Below, in pieces: positions 1-9,344 of a stretch of 64,000 nt of DNA; the stretch's first letter is position 1, and each line of letters opens with the position of its first letter. The translations under genes and the position numbers were made by a program. The stretch spans positions 186,001 through 250,000 of the forward strand of contig NZ_JACVPD010000002.1 of assembly GCF_018882095.1 (NCBI RefSeq), given 5' to 3'. The notes beneath the pieces were generated by a model. The model had not been told where the DNA came from. It saw nothing but the letters and a program-made list of their open reading frames with translations, and searched no databases. This DNA comes from Polynucleobacter sp. CS-Odin-A6. Its GTDB lineage: Bacteria; Pseudomonadota; Gammaproteobacteria; Burkholderiales; Burkholderiaceae.

Positions 1-2
1 AC

Positions 3-224
3 CTGAAAGAATTAAAACGTGTAGCAGAGTGGCATTCAAATGAAATTTCTCGCTGTATTCGGCGAAATCAAAAGATTTCTGATTTCGCAAAATTATTAGA
101 AATAAAAGTATATTCCACCACTCCAGATTTAGATCAATTAGATCGTCTAATGCGCTATCAAACTACATTGCAAAGACAGCTTTCAACAGCCATTGGAGAA
201 TTGCTGGCGCTTACTAAAAATTAG
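3..224 (+). CDS. C-terminal end of an unidentified protein (5' truncated by window start)
   Basis: An open frame runs from the left edge to a TAG at 222-224, giving 73 residues with no start in view. The tail is hydrophilic and probably helical, ending RQLSTAIGELLAL. The pattern of an RYQTTLQRQL-like helix at the C terminus recalls small hypothetical proteins common near mobile DNA, but I cannot name the family. Its stop codon overlaps the stop of the convergent sugar transferase by 2 bases. It is too short for a function to be given; calling it coding rests on the uninterrupted frame and sensible residue composition. Confidence 0.5.
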   Translation: MKELKRVAEWHSNEISRCIRRNQKISDFAKLLEIKVYSTTPDLDQLDRLMRYQTTLQRQLSTAIGELLALTKN

Positions 225-943
225 TGTCCCCCACCTTTAATAATCACCAAAATGCCTCTCCAGATTACCCAAAGATCTAGACAAAGCAGTCCAAAGGAAG
301 AGCACTTGAGATATTGATCAACATACTCATACTCGTAAATAGGATTACCCATCTCTGAGGTTCCTTTGTTGATGTGACCCAAACCCAAAAGGCCCCCGCG
401 CAGCAAAAACCTAGTGACGTTTCCCTGCGCTCGATCTCGCTCATAGTGCAGAACAGATAGAGGACGCGGCCCAACAATACTCATATCGCCCTTGAGAACA
501 CTCCAAAATTGAGGCAACTCATCTAAGTAAAACTTCTTAACAAATTGACCAACATAAGTTCGACTATCTGGCGTCCACTCCGCAGAATAGGCAATCCAGT
601 CGTGTCTTTTAGCGCCCTCAGGCTCAATGTATTTTGTTTTTATTAGGCGAATCTTGTATTTGGGAATAATCTTTCCGGCGCTAATCCCGTTATAGTAAAA
701 GAACATAGAGCCCTTATTTTCAGGAATCAACCAACCTTCTACCAAAAAGGCTAATTTCAACACCAATAGAATTGGTGTTGAAATTACTAAAAGGAAAATT
801 GCAATTAACTTATCAAATAAAACCTTAAAAAAACGAGGCGGAAGTGGATCTTTTAATTCAAAGATATGAGAGTATTTTTGCAATATCTCATCTGTTGGGG
901 GCGTATAAGGAAAAGCCTGAGCGGGCTCGTGAATTTTATTCAT
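221..943 (-). CDS. Initiating sugar-phosphate transferase (WbaP/PglC-type)
   Basis: This 240-residue protein belongs to the bacterial sugar transferase family, which moves a sugar-1-phosphate from an NDP-sugar onto undecaprenyl phosphate and so starts synthesis of a lipid-linked polysaccharide unit at the inner membrane. One hydrophobic segment lies at about residues 43-70, the re-entrant/TM helix typical of the short, PglC-like forms. The catalytic Asp-Glu pair is in YLDELPQF (D141-E142), and MSIVGPRPL (154-162) is the family hallmark. The basic motif usually written KFRSM is replaced by RLIKTKY near residue 99, which is divergent. It sits at the edge of the polysaccharide locus and may prime that glycan. 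Sugar specificity cannot be read from the sequence. Confidence 0.88.
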   Translation of the reverse strand: MNKIHEPAQAFPYTPPTDEILQKYSHIFELKDPLPPRFFKVLFDKLIAIFLLVISTPILLVLKLAFLVEGWLIPENKGSMFFYYNGISAGKIIPKYKIRLIKTKYIEPEGAKRHDWIAYSAEWTPDSRTYVGQFVKKFYLDELPQFWSVLKGDMSIVGPRPLSVLHYERDRAQGNVTRFLLRGGLLGLGHINKGTSEMGNPIYEYEYVDQYLKCSSFGLLCLDLWVIWRGILVIIKGGGH

Positions 944-969
944 GATTTGATGAGTCTGTATCTGAAATA

Positions 970-1203
970 TTAAAACCCATATACAAAAAAGTTGGGGTTG
1001 AAAATATTACTTGGTTTATAAATAATCGGCTCTTTATTCGATGTTAATAATCTACCCCTTACCCCTATCACTACAGCATGTCCTGCTGGGGTATTCCGAA
1101 TGCAAGTAGGTCCAAAGCACGGGTAAATATCTATCAGCGGAACTAAATGATCAATCATCGCTTGCTCAGTAAAACCTAGAGGAGCAAATTTGGTAATAGT
1201 CAT
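970..1203 (-). CDS. Small hypothetical protein, possibly a remnant of a papain-like protease
   Basis: A 77-residue frame with an ATG at 1201-1203 but no clear ribosome binding site. The stretch IDIYPCFGPTC followed by NTPAGHAVVIGV resembles the His-containing region of C39/papain-like cysteine peptidases, where GHAVVV is typical. There is no N-terminal domain with a catalytic Cys, so if the resemblance is real this is a fragment. It lies alone between the sugar transferase and the TSUP transporter. It could equally be a chance frame. Confidence 0.35.
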   Translation of the reverse strand: MTITKFAPLGFTEQAMIDHLVPLIDIYPCFGPTCIRNTPAGHAVVIGVRGRLLTSNKEPIIYKPSNIFNPNFFVYGF

Positions 1204-1272
1204 ACTATTAAGGATAAACTATCAGCTAGATAATCGAGTCTGGCATTGAATAAGCTAGCATCACATCTCTAT

Positions 1273-2040
1273 TTAGGCTAAAAGCCTGATTGCGACTAAA
1301 GCAAGAACTACCGCAATGCAGATTCGCAATGGCGTCTGCGGCAACTTGCTGGATAGCGTCGCCCCAATAAGCACACCTGGGATAGAACCAATTAAGAGCC
1401 AGCCTAGCAGACCAAAATCAATGTTGCCAATGAATAAATGGCCCATGCCAGCAAACATAGCTAATGGAATAGCATGCACGATATCGGTTGCAACCAGCCT
1501 AGCGGGTGTGAGTCTTAAAGGGTAAAGATAGGTCAACATCACTACACCCACGGCACCTGCGCCAATTGAAGTTAAAGTTACTAAGCCGCCTAATATCGCC
1601 CCTGCAATAACAGTCAAAGTTGGCTGCCAATATTTAAAGTGCTGCGCATCACTTAAGCGGAAATCTTTGCCAATCACATGAAGTTGTTTTTGAAACAACA
1701 TGCTCACAGCAGTAATCAGGATTGCAATGGCTACCGCATCCTTCAAGGAGGATGTTTCAAGGGCTATATAGCCGCCCCGCATCAGCAAAATCATGATGAC
1801 AGAAACCGGCAAACTTCCCATCCAAAGATAATGCAATACTTGCCAGTCAATCAAACCCTTGGTGTGATGCGTTTTGCCTGCAGCCATTTTGGTGATGGCT
1901 GCAAACCATAAATCAGTGCCAATGGCAGTTACTGGGGCCACTCCAAAAAATAAAAGCAATAAGGGCGTCATTAGCGCCCCGCCCCCAACTCCGGTCAAAC
2001 CCACTACTACACCCACCAAGAAACCCGCCAATATAAGCAT
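1273..2040 (-). CDS. TSUP (TauE/SafE) family anion exporter
   Basis: A 255-residue polytopic inner-membrane protein with about seven or eight hydrophobic segments. The opening GFLVGVVVGLTGVGGGALMTP is the family signature of the first TauE/SafE repeat, and a second repeat begins near residue 145 (AGAILGGLVTLTSIGAGAVGVV). Family members export or import sulfite, sulfoacetate, sulfate and related anions. It is divergent from, and directly next to, the cysD-cysNC sulfate-activation operon, which favours a sulfur anion (sulfite or sulfate) as substrate. That is inference from position, since the family is broad. Confidence 0.88.
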   Translation of the reverse strand: MLILAGFLVGVVVGLTGVGGGALMTPLLLLFFGVAPVTAIGTDLWFAAITKMAAGKTHHTKGLIDWQVLHYLWMGSLPVSVIMILLMRGGYIALETSSLKDAVAIAILITAVSMLFQKQLHVIGKDFRLSDAQHFKYWQPTLTVIAGAILGGLVTLTSIGAGAVGVVMLTYLYPLRLTPARLVATDIVHAIPLAMFAGMGHLFIGNIDFGLLGWLLIGSIPGVLIGATLSSKLPQTPLRICIAVVLALVAIRLLA

Positions 2041-2122
2041 TTGAATGTCCTTAAACCTTTGAATTACCTACTGTTGGATGCATGATTAAATGAAAATGAT
2101 TATAGTCAGTAAAATACTTTAC

Positions 2123-2149
2123 ATATTAAATAATATTGTTGTTTAATAT
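2123..2149. promoter_or_regulatory. Perfect 8-bp dyad just upstream of the HTH-cysD start
   Basis: ATATTAAA (2123-2130) and TTTAATAT (2142-2149) are perfect inverted arms separated by 11 bp, ending 5 bp before the ATG at 2155. The 114-bp gap between the divergent TSUP gene and cysD must hold both promoters. A dyad in this place is where an autoregulator would bind, and the downstream protein starts with a helix-turn-helix domain. AT-rich DNA makes chance dyads more likely, so the operator role is a hypothesis. Confidence 0.45.
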
Positions 2150-2154
2150 AAAGC

Positions 2155-3924
2155 ATGAACGCCAAAGCTAGCCTAAATCGACAGAAAAGTTCTCTAAGCC
2201 TTAGAAAGGAAGCAATTCAATTGCGTCAATCTGGATCAACGATTGCTCAAATTCAAGAGGCAACAGGCCTGAGCGCGCCAACAATCATTGCCTTAAATAA
2301 AGCCTATCAAGCCGGTGGATTGCAAGCGGTAATCCAAAGAAAAGTAGGTCGACCACGCAAAACATCAAAAGATATAAATACTCTAGGGCAATGGGAAACC
2401 GTTTGGAAGCAATTATTTCACGAAAAAAGAAAGCAACTTTGGACCTTTGATTCATTAGCCAAATGGCTTATGGAATTTCAAAACGCTGGGCACGGTAATT
2501 TTGGTTCACACTCTAGACTCGTAAATAAGCGCGGTGCAATGCGCCTGCTAAAAGAATGGGGTTGGCTTCCCCATGCTAATGAGCAAGCAAGCACAACTAT
2601 TTTGGGAAAAGCAGCGCAAAAAAAGTTTCGTGTTTTTGTTGGCACGGATTTGAAATTACCCAACATCAAATTCACCAAGCAAGATTACTGTTTACTCTAT
2701 GCAAAAGATCTTCGTGGCAAGCTATTTTGGAACTTTTATACATACCCACTTAATGAAGATAGTTACGTCGAATTTTGCCAAAAATTACTTGATACCAACC
2801 CAGCAGGCATTGCTCTGGAACTACACTTTGCCGGGCTTTCTTACACGCCGAAACTAGTTTCGTGGGTTGCAAATAATAATCAGCATGTATTACTCAGGGA
2901 TACTTCAAACCCAGTTGCTGGTATCGACATATCATCTGTAACCCCAAAAACGCAATCAAAAAGAATAGTATCAATGACTTCAGATAAGCAAAAAACTCCG
3001 TCAGAAAAGTCTAAATTAGACCAAAATACCCTCACCTATCTGGAACGCCTTGAAGCAGAGAGCATTCATATCATGCGTGAGGTTGTTGCCGAGGCAGATA
3101 ATCCAGTGATGCTCTACTCTATTGGTAAAGATAGTGCTGTGATGCTACATTTGGCATTGAAAGCTTTTTATCCAGCCCCGCTGCCATTTCCATTACTTCA
3201 TGTCGATACGGGCTGGAAGTTTAAAGATATGTATGCCTTTCGCGATCAAATGAAATACGAGCATGGGTTTAAACTGCTTGTGCACATGAATCCAGATGGC
3301 GTGGCACAAGGAATCAACCCTTTTACCCATGGCTCACAAATCCATACCGATATCATGAAGACCCAGGGACTCAAACAGGCTTTAGATAAGTATGGCATTG
3401 ATGTGGCTTTTGGTGGCGCACGACGTGATGAAGAAAAATCGCGCGCCAAAGAGCGTATTTTTTCGTTTCGCAATAGTCAACACCGCTGGGATCCTAAACA
3501 GCAACGTCCAGAATTATGGAATTTATATAACACCAGAAAACATAAGGGCGAAAGCATTCGAGTCTTCCCGATTTCCAATTGGACTGAGCTCGATATTTGG
3601 CAATACATTTACCGAGAAAATATTCCGATTGTGCCTTTATACTTTGCCCAAGAGCATCCAGTTGTGGAGAGAGATGGCACGCTCATTATGGTAGATGACG
3701 CACGTATGCCGCTAGCCCCCGGTGAAGTTCCGATGATCAAAAAGGTTCGCTTTAGAACCTTAGGCTGTTATCCGTTAACCGGCGCAGTTCAATCTCAAGC
3801 AGATACGTTGCCACGAATTATTCAAGAAATGTTACTAACTAAAACCTCCGAGCGTCAGGGCCGCATGATTGATCATGACAATGCTGCATCTATGGAAAAG
3901 AAAAAACAAGAGGGCTACTTTTAA
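2155..3924 (+). CDS. cysD: Sulfate adenylyltransferase subunit 2 (CysD) fused to an N-terminal IS630-transposase-like domain
   Basis: The protein has 589 residues, against about 300 for ordinary CysD. Residues about 285-589 are a complete Cys[20 protein letters not shown], then YSIGKDSAV (the PP-loop ATP site) and [16 protein letters not shown]. With CysN it converts sulfate and ATP to APS in the cytoplasm. Residues 1-273 are foreign to CysD: a helix-turn-helix at about 15-60, a basic GRPRK hook (65-69), a winged-helix-like part (about 78-140) and an alpha/beta part (158-250). There [19 protein letters not shown] (219-237) lines up with the IS630 block around the second catalytic Asp, with that Asp replaced by His and the following Asn and His also lost. 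An internal ATG at 2974 could start a normal CysD but has no good ribosome site. The gene is followed without a gap by cysNC. The CysD call is firm; the origin of the extension is inference. Confidence 0.9.
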   Translation: MNAKASLNRQKSSLSLRKEAIQLRQSGSTIAQIQEATGLSAPTIIALNKAYQAGGLQAVIQRKVGRPRKTSKDINTLGQWETVWKQLFHEKRKQLWTFDSLAKWLMEFQNAGHGNFGSHSRLVNKRGAMRLLKEWGWLPHANEQASTTILGKAAQKKFRVFVGTDLKLPNIKFTKQDYCLLYAKDLRGKLFWNFYTYPLNEDSYVEFCQKLLDTNPAGIALELHFAGLSYTPKLVSWVANNNQHVLLRDTSNPVAGIDISSVTPKTQSKRIVSMTSDKQKTPSEKSKLDQNTLTYLERLEAESIHIMREVVAEADNPVMLYSIGKDSAVMLHLALKAFYPAPLPFPLLHVDTGWKFKDMYAFRDQMKYEHGFKLLVHMNPDGVAQGINPFTHGSQIHTDIMKTQGLKQALDKYGIDVAFGGARRDEEKSRAKERIFSFRNSQHRWDPKQQRPELWNLYNTRKHKGESIRVFPISNWTELDIWQYIYRENIPIVPLYFAQEHPVVERDGTLIMVDDARMPLAPGEVPMIKKVRFRTLGCYPLTGAVQSQADTLPRIIQEMLLTKTSERQGRMIDHDNAASMEKKKQEGYF

Positions 3925-5840
3925 TGGCAAATCAAAGCCAATACGCTGATTCGATTAATGAAGATATTGAGGCGTATCTCCAAAATCATCAATATAAAAC
4001 GCTACTACGCTTTATCACCTGTGGTAGTGTTGACGATGGTAAGAGCACCCTGATTGGTCGCCTGCTTTATGAATCTAAAATGCTGTTTGAAGATCAATTA
4101 GAAGCGCTGGAGGCTGACTCCAAAAAATTGGGTACTCAAGGCCAAAATTTAGACTTCGCCCTGCTTGTCGACGGTTTGGCCGCCGAGCGCGAACAAGGCA
4201 TCACCATTGATGTGGCTTATCGATTCTTCTCAAGCGATAAACGTAAATTTATCGTGGCCGATACCCCAGGCCATGAGCAATACACCCGCAATATGATTAC
4301 TGGCGCCTCGACTGCGGATCTAGCCATTGTGTTAGTAGATGCACGACAAGGTATCTTGACGCAAACCAAACGACATAGCTATCTCGTTTCTTTGATGGGC
4401 ATTAAAGAGATTGTCTTGGCTGTAAACAAAATGGATTTAGTGGGCTACGATAAAGACGTCTATGAAAACATTGTTCAAGACTATCTGAAATTTATCCAAG
4501 GTCTACAAAAACAGAATGGGGAATCTTGCCAATTAAAATTTACGCCGATCCCGATGTCGGCTCTGGCAGGTGATAACATCACCACTCCAAGTAACCAAAT
4601 GAGCTGGTACCGTGGCCCAACATTAATGGGTTATTTAGAAACAGTACCCCTTGAGCAAGGCCAAGCGCTCCAAAGATCCTTTAGGATGCCCGTGCAATGG
4701 GTCAATCGCCCCAACCATGAATTCAGGGGTTTTGCAGGCACGATTTTCTCCGGAGAAATTGCCCCAGGTGATGCAATCCGTATTCATCCCTCTGGTAAAG
4801 AGGCCACCATCAAATCGATAGTGACTAAAAACGGTCTTCTTAAGAAAGCAATTGCAGGGCAAGCAATAACCTTGACACTCACCCAAGAGGTAGATATCTC
4901 TAGAGGTGATGTCCTCAGTAAGCCGCAAGATCCTGCAACTGTAGCCGACCAATTTGATGCCCAAATTGTCTGGATGAGCGAAGAGCCCCTCTACCCCGGT
5001 AGAAGCTATTTACTCAAATTGGCTACACAAACAGTGAATGTAACTGTGACCAAAATCAAGCATCAAGTTAATGTCAATACCCTTGAGAAATTGGCAGCCG
5101 ATAAGTTAGACCTCAATGCAATCGCCGAATGCAATATCGCGACAGATAAGCCCCTTGTATTTGATGCTTATCTAGAAAATAGCGCCATGGGAAGCTTCAT
5201 TCTTATTGATCGCGTCACCAATAATACTGTTGGTGCCGGCATGATACATTTTGCACTTAGACGCTCAAGTAATATTCAAAACCAGTTTTTTGAAATCAAT
5301 AAAGGAGCTAGAGCAGCCTCAAAACAACAAAAACCGATGTGCCTATGGTTTACTGGCCTCTCGGGCTCAGGAAAATCGACTATTGCCAATGCTCTGGAAA
5401 AAGAACTCTATCAAATCGGCAAGCATACCTACATCCTCGATGGGGATAATGTGCGCCATGGCCTAAACCATGACTTAGGCTTTACCGAAGCTGATCGGAT
5501 TGAGAATATACGCCGCGTTGCTGAAGCAGCAAAATTGATGGTTGATGCTGGTTTAATAGTGCTCGTAACCTTTATTTCCCCATTCCAAAAGGATCGAGAA
5601 ATGGCTAGAAGTAAATTTGCAGAGGGTGAATTTATAGAGATTTTTGTTGACACCCCGCTAGAGGAATGCGAGAAGCGGGACCCCAAAGGACTCTATAAGA
5701 AAGCTAGGCAGGGATTAATTAAGAACTTTACTGGGATTGACTCATCCTATGAGCTACCTTTAAATGCAGAAGTAGTACTTAATCCGTTTAATTCACAGGA
5801 AAAGATACTAGCCCATCTAAGGCTATTATGGAGTTTATAA
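3924..5840 (+). CDS. cysNC: Bifunctional sulfate adenylyltransferase subunit 1 / APS kinase (CysN-CysC fusion)
   Basis: A 638-residue protein starting on the last base of the cysD stop codon, so the two are co-translated. The N-terminal part is a translation-factor-like GTPase: GSVDDGKST (34-42), DTPGHEQY (113-120) and NKMDLV (168-173), followed by beta-barrel domains to about residue 440. The C-terminal part is APS kinase with its P-loop GLSGSGKST at about 478-486 and the [10 protein letters not shown] motif about 35 residues later. Together with CysD it makes PAPS from sulfate. The fusion is the NodQ/CysNC arrangement. No reductive sulfate genes are beside it, and a PAPS-type sulfotransferase lies 9 kb away, so supply for glycan sulfation is a plausible role. 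Confidence 0.95.
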   Translation: MANQSQYADSINEDIEAYLQNHQYKTLLRFITCGSVDDGKSTLIGRLLYESKMLFEDQLEALEADSKKLGTQGQNLDFALLVDGLAAEREQGITIDVAYRFFSSDKRKFIVADTPGHEQYTRNMITGASTADLAIVLVDARQGILTQTKRHSYLVSLMGIKEIVLAVNKMDLVGYDKDVYENIVQDYLKFIQGLQKQNGESCQLKFTPIPMSALAGDNITTPSNQMSWYRGPTLMGYLETVPLEQGQALQRSFRMPVQWVNRPNHEFRGFAGTIFSGEIAPGDAIRIHPSGKEATIKSIVTKNGLLKKAIAGQAITLTLTQEVDISRGDVLSKPQDPATVADQFDAQIVWMSEEPLYPGRSYLLKLATQTVNVTVTKIKHQVNVNTLEKLAADKLDLNAIAECNIATDKPLVFDAYLENSAMGSFILIDRVTNNTVGAGMIHFALRRSSNIQNQFFEINKGARAASKQQKPMCLWFTGLSGSGKSTIANALEKELYQIGKHTYILDGDNVRHGLNHDLGFTEADRIENIRRVAEAAKLMVDAGLIVLVTFISPFQKDREMARSKFAEGEFIEIFVDTPLEECEKRDPKGLYKKARQGLIKNFTGIDSSYELPLNAEVVLNPFNSQEKILAHLRLLWSL

Positions 5841-5845
5841 AATTA

Positions 5846-7780
5846 CTATTGACTAGTTAATGCCGAGTTCAAGCGTAAAATCCTGCTGATTTCCTGGACA
5901 ATCGGATAGGATCCCTCAAAAGAAAAGTGATGGGTGTCGTTGAAGTTTACCACCCCATCCCCTCTTACTACTATGCAATGATCATTTGGGCAAATCATGT
6001 TGTAAGGCTGTATTAGGTGAACGTTATCTGGAAAATTAATTTCACTAGATGTTTTTATAAACTCATGTATCCAAGCTTTATTAGCTTTGAAGTCATTACA
6101 TTTTCCATGTAGATAATTTCTAAAAGGCATGCTTGCAGCGGCTATTTCACACTGCCTGTCAACCTCGGGCGCCTCTCCAATAATAAAAACTTGCGAGGCT
6201 CTCAATCCAAAAATATTTATCCTATCAAGAAGGGCATTATGAATTTTTCTTTCTTCATTAATTCCATGCCTAGTCCAGCGCTGCGATGTAATTACCGCAT
6301 CTAATTTTTGACCTCTATATTCCTTTAGCAATTCAATAGAATTTTTATATGAATCGAGATCATTGCAATCATCTGGAAGTGAGATATTCTCCCCTAAAAA
6401 ACATCCTTTGATGTAAATTAATTGATATTCCCTCCCAAGGACGTCATTTAACGCCTTAGTTAAATGACCTGCATGACTATCCCCATATACTAAAATTTTT
6501 CTTAGCGAATCTACGTTTCCGAATATTATTCTTTCGCCATCAGCAATGTCATATGAACTCGAATGTGAATTCCCTATCGCCACCAATCTTGAGGGATAGC
6601 CATCCTTGAGATAAATGATTAGACCGATGCAACCTAAAATTGTCATTAAGAAAGCTAGCGCAAAAACTGCTTTCTTCATATTTTTCTGTGATTTTCTAAT
6701 TGGCTTTTCTACAAATTGATATGTCAGCCACGCCAAAAAAATAGAGGCTACAAGTAAAGCAACCCCCTCTTGCAAGGTCAAATTTACACCGCCAACTATG
6801 CGAACAAAAGATATAAGCGGCCAATGCCACAAATACAAGGGGAAGCTGATGAGACCAATCCAAACAAAAATTTTATTAGATAAAATTTTGGAGTTAACTA
6901 TAGCATCTCTACCCGCGCCGATGATGCACATGGACCCAACTACCGGAAGCAATGCAGACCATCCTGGAAAATTTGGACCAGATTTAATAAAAAATAAGCC
7001 ACCTAAAATCAGGCTTAAACCTAATACTGATTGCAAATTAGCAAAGATCTGTCGATGCTTATCTACATTTATTTTTAATTTTCTCGTAGCGTATTTGATT
7101 GGCCCGAATTTAGGGCAATCGGCACAATTAAGCCATGCCAAAAAAGCACCCGCTACTAACTCCCAGAAACGAGCAAATGGTAAGTAAAAAACCAATTCGT
7201 GATTAGACGCAATTAGAGAAACATTTAATAAAAAAGATAGGGCAGCAACAGCAAGTAAAGTGCTAAGTAAAATGGCCTTGCTTCTAAAAGAAAGCCAAAG
7301 AATAATTGGCCAAATTAAATAGAACTGCTCTTCTATTCCCAGGCTCCACAAATTGAGAAGAGGCTTGGTTTCGGCAGCAACATCAAAATAACCAGATTCT
7401 TTAAAAAGGATGAGATTAGAAATGAATACGCTTGCGCCTGCAACGTGCTTACCAAGGGCTGCATACTCATCAGCCAGCAGCAAAAACCATCCGGCAACCA
7501 AACAGAAGCCAAGGACCACCAGCAAAGATGGAAAAATGCGCTTGATTCTACGGGCATAAAAGCCAGAAAAACTAAAAGCACCATCATTTAATTGCGACAG
7601 GATACCGGTAGAAATCAAAAACCCAGATATCACAAAAAAAATATCGACCCCAATAAAACCGCCACTTACTAGGTTGGGGAAAAGATGAAAAAGGACTACT
7701 GGTAGTATTGCAATTGCTCTTAAGCCATCAATGTCAGCGCGATAGGGGAAATTTATGCAACTGGTCATAAAGCCTTTCAT
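5846..7780 (-). CDS. Membrane O-acyltransferase with C-terminal SGNH domain (OafA/YrhL type)
   Basis: This 644-residue protein opens with YRADIDGLRAIAIL, the diagnostic start of the acyltransferase-3 family, and has about ten transmembrane helices to about residue 385. After it comes a periplasmic SGNH hydrolase-like domain with VYGDSHAGH near residue 430 (nucleophile Ser) and NDTHHFS near 615 (Asp-His pair). Fused AT3-SGNH proteins acetylate sugars of O-antigens, exopolysaccharides or peptidoglycan in the periplasm. The gene converges on cysNC with a 5-bp gap and stands at the border of the polysaccharide locus, so an O-acetyl decoration of that glycan is likely. A second Met four residues in could also be the start. 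Confidence 0.9.
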   Translation of the reverse strand: MKGFMTSCINFPYRADIDGLRAIAILPVVLFHLFPNLVSGGFIGVDIFFVISGFLISTGILSQLNDGAFSFSGFYARRIKRIFPSLLVVLGFCLVAGWFLLLADEYAALGKHVAGASVFISNLILFKESGYFDVAAETKPLLNLWSLGIEEQFYLIWPIILWLSFRSKAILLSTLLAVAALSFLLNVSLIASNHELVFYLPFARFWELVAGAFLAWLNCADCPKFGPIKYATRKLKINVDKHRQIFANLQSVLGLSLILGGLFFIKSGPNFPGWSALLPVVGSMCIIGAGRDAIVNSKILSNKIFVWIGLISFPLYLWHWPLISFVRIVGGVNLTLQEGVALLVASIFLAWLTYQFVEKPIRKSQKNMKKAVFALAFLMTILGCIGLIIYLKDGYPSRLVAIGNSHSSSYDIADGERIIFGNVDSLRKILVYGDSHAGHLTKALNDVLGREYQLIYIKGCFLGENISLPDDCNDLDSYKNSIELLKEYRGQKLDAVITSQRWTRHGINEERKIHNALLDRINIFGLRASQVFIIGEAPEVDRQCEIAAASMPFRNYLHGKCNDFKANKAWIHEFIKTSSEINFPDNVHLIQPYNMICPNDHCIVVRGDGVVNFNDTHHFSFEGSYPIVQEISRILRLNSALTSQ

Positions 7781-7901
7781 TTAACCATGTTATTATTTAC
7801 TAATTTATCAGCCATATATTCTTGACAGTCATAAGCAATTAAATTTAATTAAAAAAACTAATATTCAAGAAATTTTAAATTGTATGAATAATTATTAAAC
7901 T

Positions 7902-9344
7902 ATGCCAATAGAATCTTTTTACCAAAAAGAAGCTCGTGACTATCAAAGTCAACGGAAGTTATTCTACAAACATTTACAGATTAAACCTCTCGGGTCAATA
8001 TTTTCGAGCTACTACAAGAATAAGATTGAATTAATTTACTCAAATATTATTCCACCATACTCTTCTATATTGGAAATAGGCTGTAGCGAGGGGGATCTTC
8101 TATCGAGCCTAAGGCCATCTAGGGGTGTTGGTATAGACTTTTGCCCCGAAATATTGTCAAAAGCCAGCAATAAGTATCCTGATTTGAACTTTATTACAGC
8201 TGATGCAAATGATATTCAAAAGGATCTAGGATTCTTTGAATATATCATTCTTTCAGATCTAGTTAATGATCTATGGGATGTTCAAAGGTCCTTAGAAGCA
8301 ATCAAGTCATACTGCAATTCTGATACTCGACTAATTCTAAACTTCCATAGTCATTTATGGGATTTGCCCTTAAGGCTAGCGCAAAAACTTGGTCTCATAC
8401 AACCTTCAATGCTACAAAATTGGTTAACCATTGAAGATATGGAAAACATTTTGGAGATTTCAAATTTTCAGCCCTTAAAGCAATGGAGTGAGATTCTATT
8501 ACCCTTATATATTCCTTTATTCTCAAATTTTTTAAATCAATACATTGCAAAGATTTTTCCATTTCGCCTTCTGAATATATCAAACTTTATGGTGGCAAGA
8601 CCACTAGGAGAGTATATTCAAAAGAACCCCACCGTATCAGTAATAATACCTGCAAGAAATGAAGCTGGACATATAAAAGAAATATTAGAGAGAGTGCCTG
8701 AAATGGGCGGCGGTACAGAAATAATATTTGTAGAAGGAAATTCATCAGACGATACTTATTCTGCCATTCTTGAAGCAATCAGCCAGAGTCAATCTTCTAA
8801 TATTAAAATATTTAAACAATATGGCAAAGGCAAGGGGGACGCAGTTAGATTGGGTTTTGAAATGGCCAGCGGTGACATATTGATGATTCTTGATGCAGAC
8901 ATTACCGTTCCACCAGAAGATTTACCACGTTTTTTTAATCTGATTGCCAACGGCACTGCTGAATTTGTTAATGGAGTACGGCTAATATATCCCATGGAAA
9001 AAGAAGCAATGCGATTTGCTAACTTAGTTGGAAATAAATTTTTTGCATATGCTTTTAGCTGGCTACTGAGTCAACCAATCAGAGACACCTTGTGCGGGAC
9101 TAAAGTTCTTTGGAAAAAAAACTATGTAAAAATTAAAAAAAATAGAGCATACTTCGGAAATTTTGACCCATTTGGGGACTTCGATCTACTATTTGGTGCG
9201 GCAAGATTAAACCTAAAGATAAGTGAGATCCCTGTTCGCTACCGCGCTAGGCAATATGGAGAAACAAATATTTCTCGATGGCGTCATGGATGGCTATTAT
9301 TAAGAATGGTAATTTTCGCTGCTCGTCGTATAAAATTTATTTAG
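7902..9344 (+). CDS. Two-domain methyltransferase / family 2 glycosyltransferase
   Basis: A 480-residue protein with two catalytic modules. Residues about 1-210 form a class I SAM methyltransferase with motif I ILEIGCSEGD (56-65) and acidic GVGIDFCPE after it. Residues about 240-430 form a GT-A glycosyltransferase of family 2: VSVIIPARNEAGHI at about 244, EGNSSDDT, and ILDADITVPP with the metal-binding DAD near 332. The second module resembles dolichyl/undecaprenyl-phosphate mannosyl- or glucosyltransferases, but no membrane anchor follows. The acceptor is probably a polyprenyl phosphate or a growing glycan. The 120-bp AT-rich gap upstream is shared with the divergent acyltransferase. Confidence 0.85.
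   Translation: MPIESFYQKEARDYQSQRKLFYKHLQIKPLGSIFSSYYKNKIELIYSNIIPPYSSILEIGCSEGDLLSSLRPSRGVGIDFCPEILSKASNKYPDLNFITADANDIQKDLGFFEYIILSDLVNDLWDVQRSLEAIKSYCNSDTRLILNFHSHLWDLPLRLAQKLGLIQPSMLQNWLTIEDMENILEISNFQPLKQWSEILLPLYIPLFSNFLNQYIAKIFPFRLLNISNFMVARPLGEYIQKNPTVSVIIPARNEAGHIKEILERVPEMGGGTEIIFVEGNSSDDTYSAILEAISQSQSSNIKIFKQYGKGKGDAVRLGFEMASGDILMILDADITVPPEDLPRFFNLIANGTAEFVNGVRLIYPMEKEAMRFANLVGNKFFAYAFSWLLSQPIRDTLCGTKVLWKKNYVKIKKNRAYFGNFDPFGDFDLLFGAARLNLKISEIPVRYRARQYGETNISRWRHGWLLLRMVIFAARRIKFI

Noticed and set aside
2155-2973. Active IS630 element inserted in front of cysD
   Set aside because: No terminal inverted repeats or TA duplications, the catalytic acidic residues appear lost, and the frame is fused cleanly to cysD.
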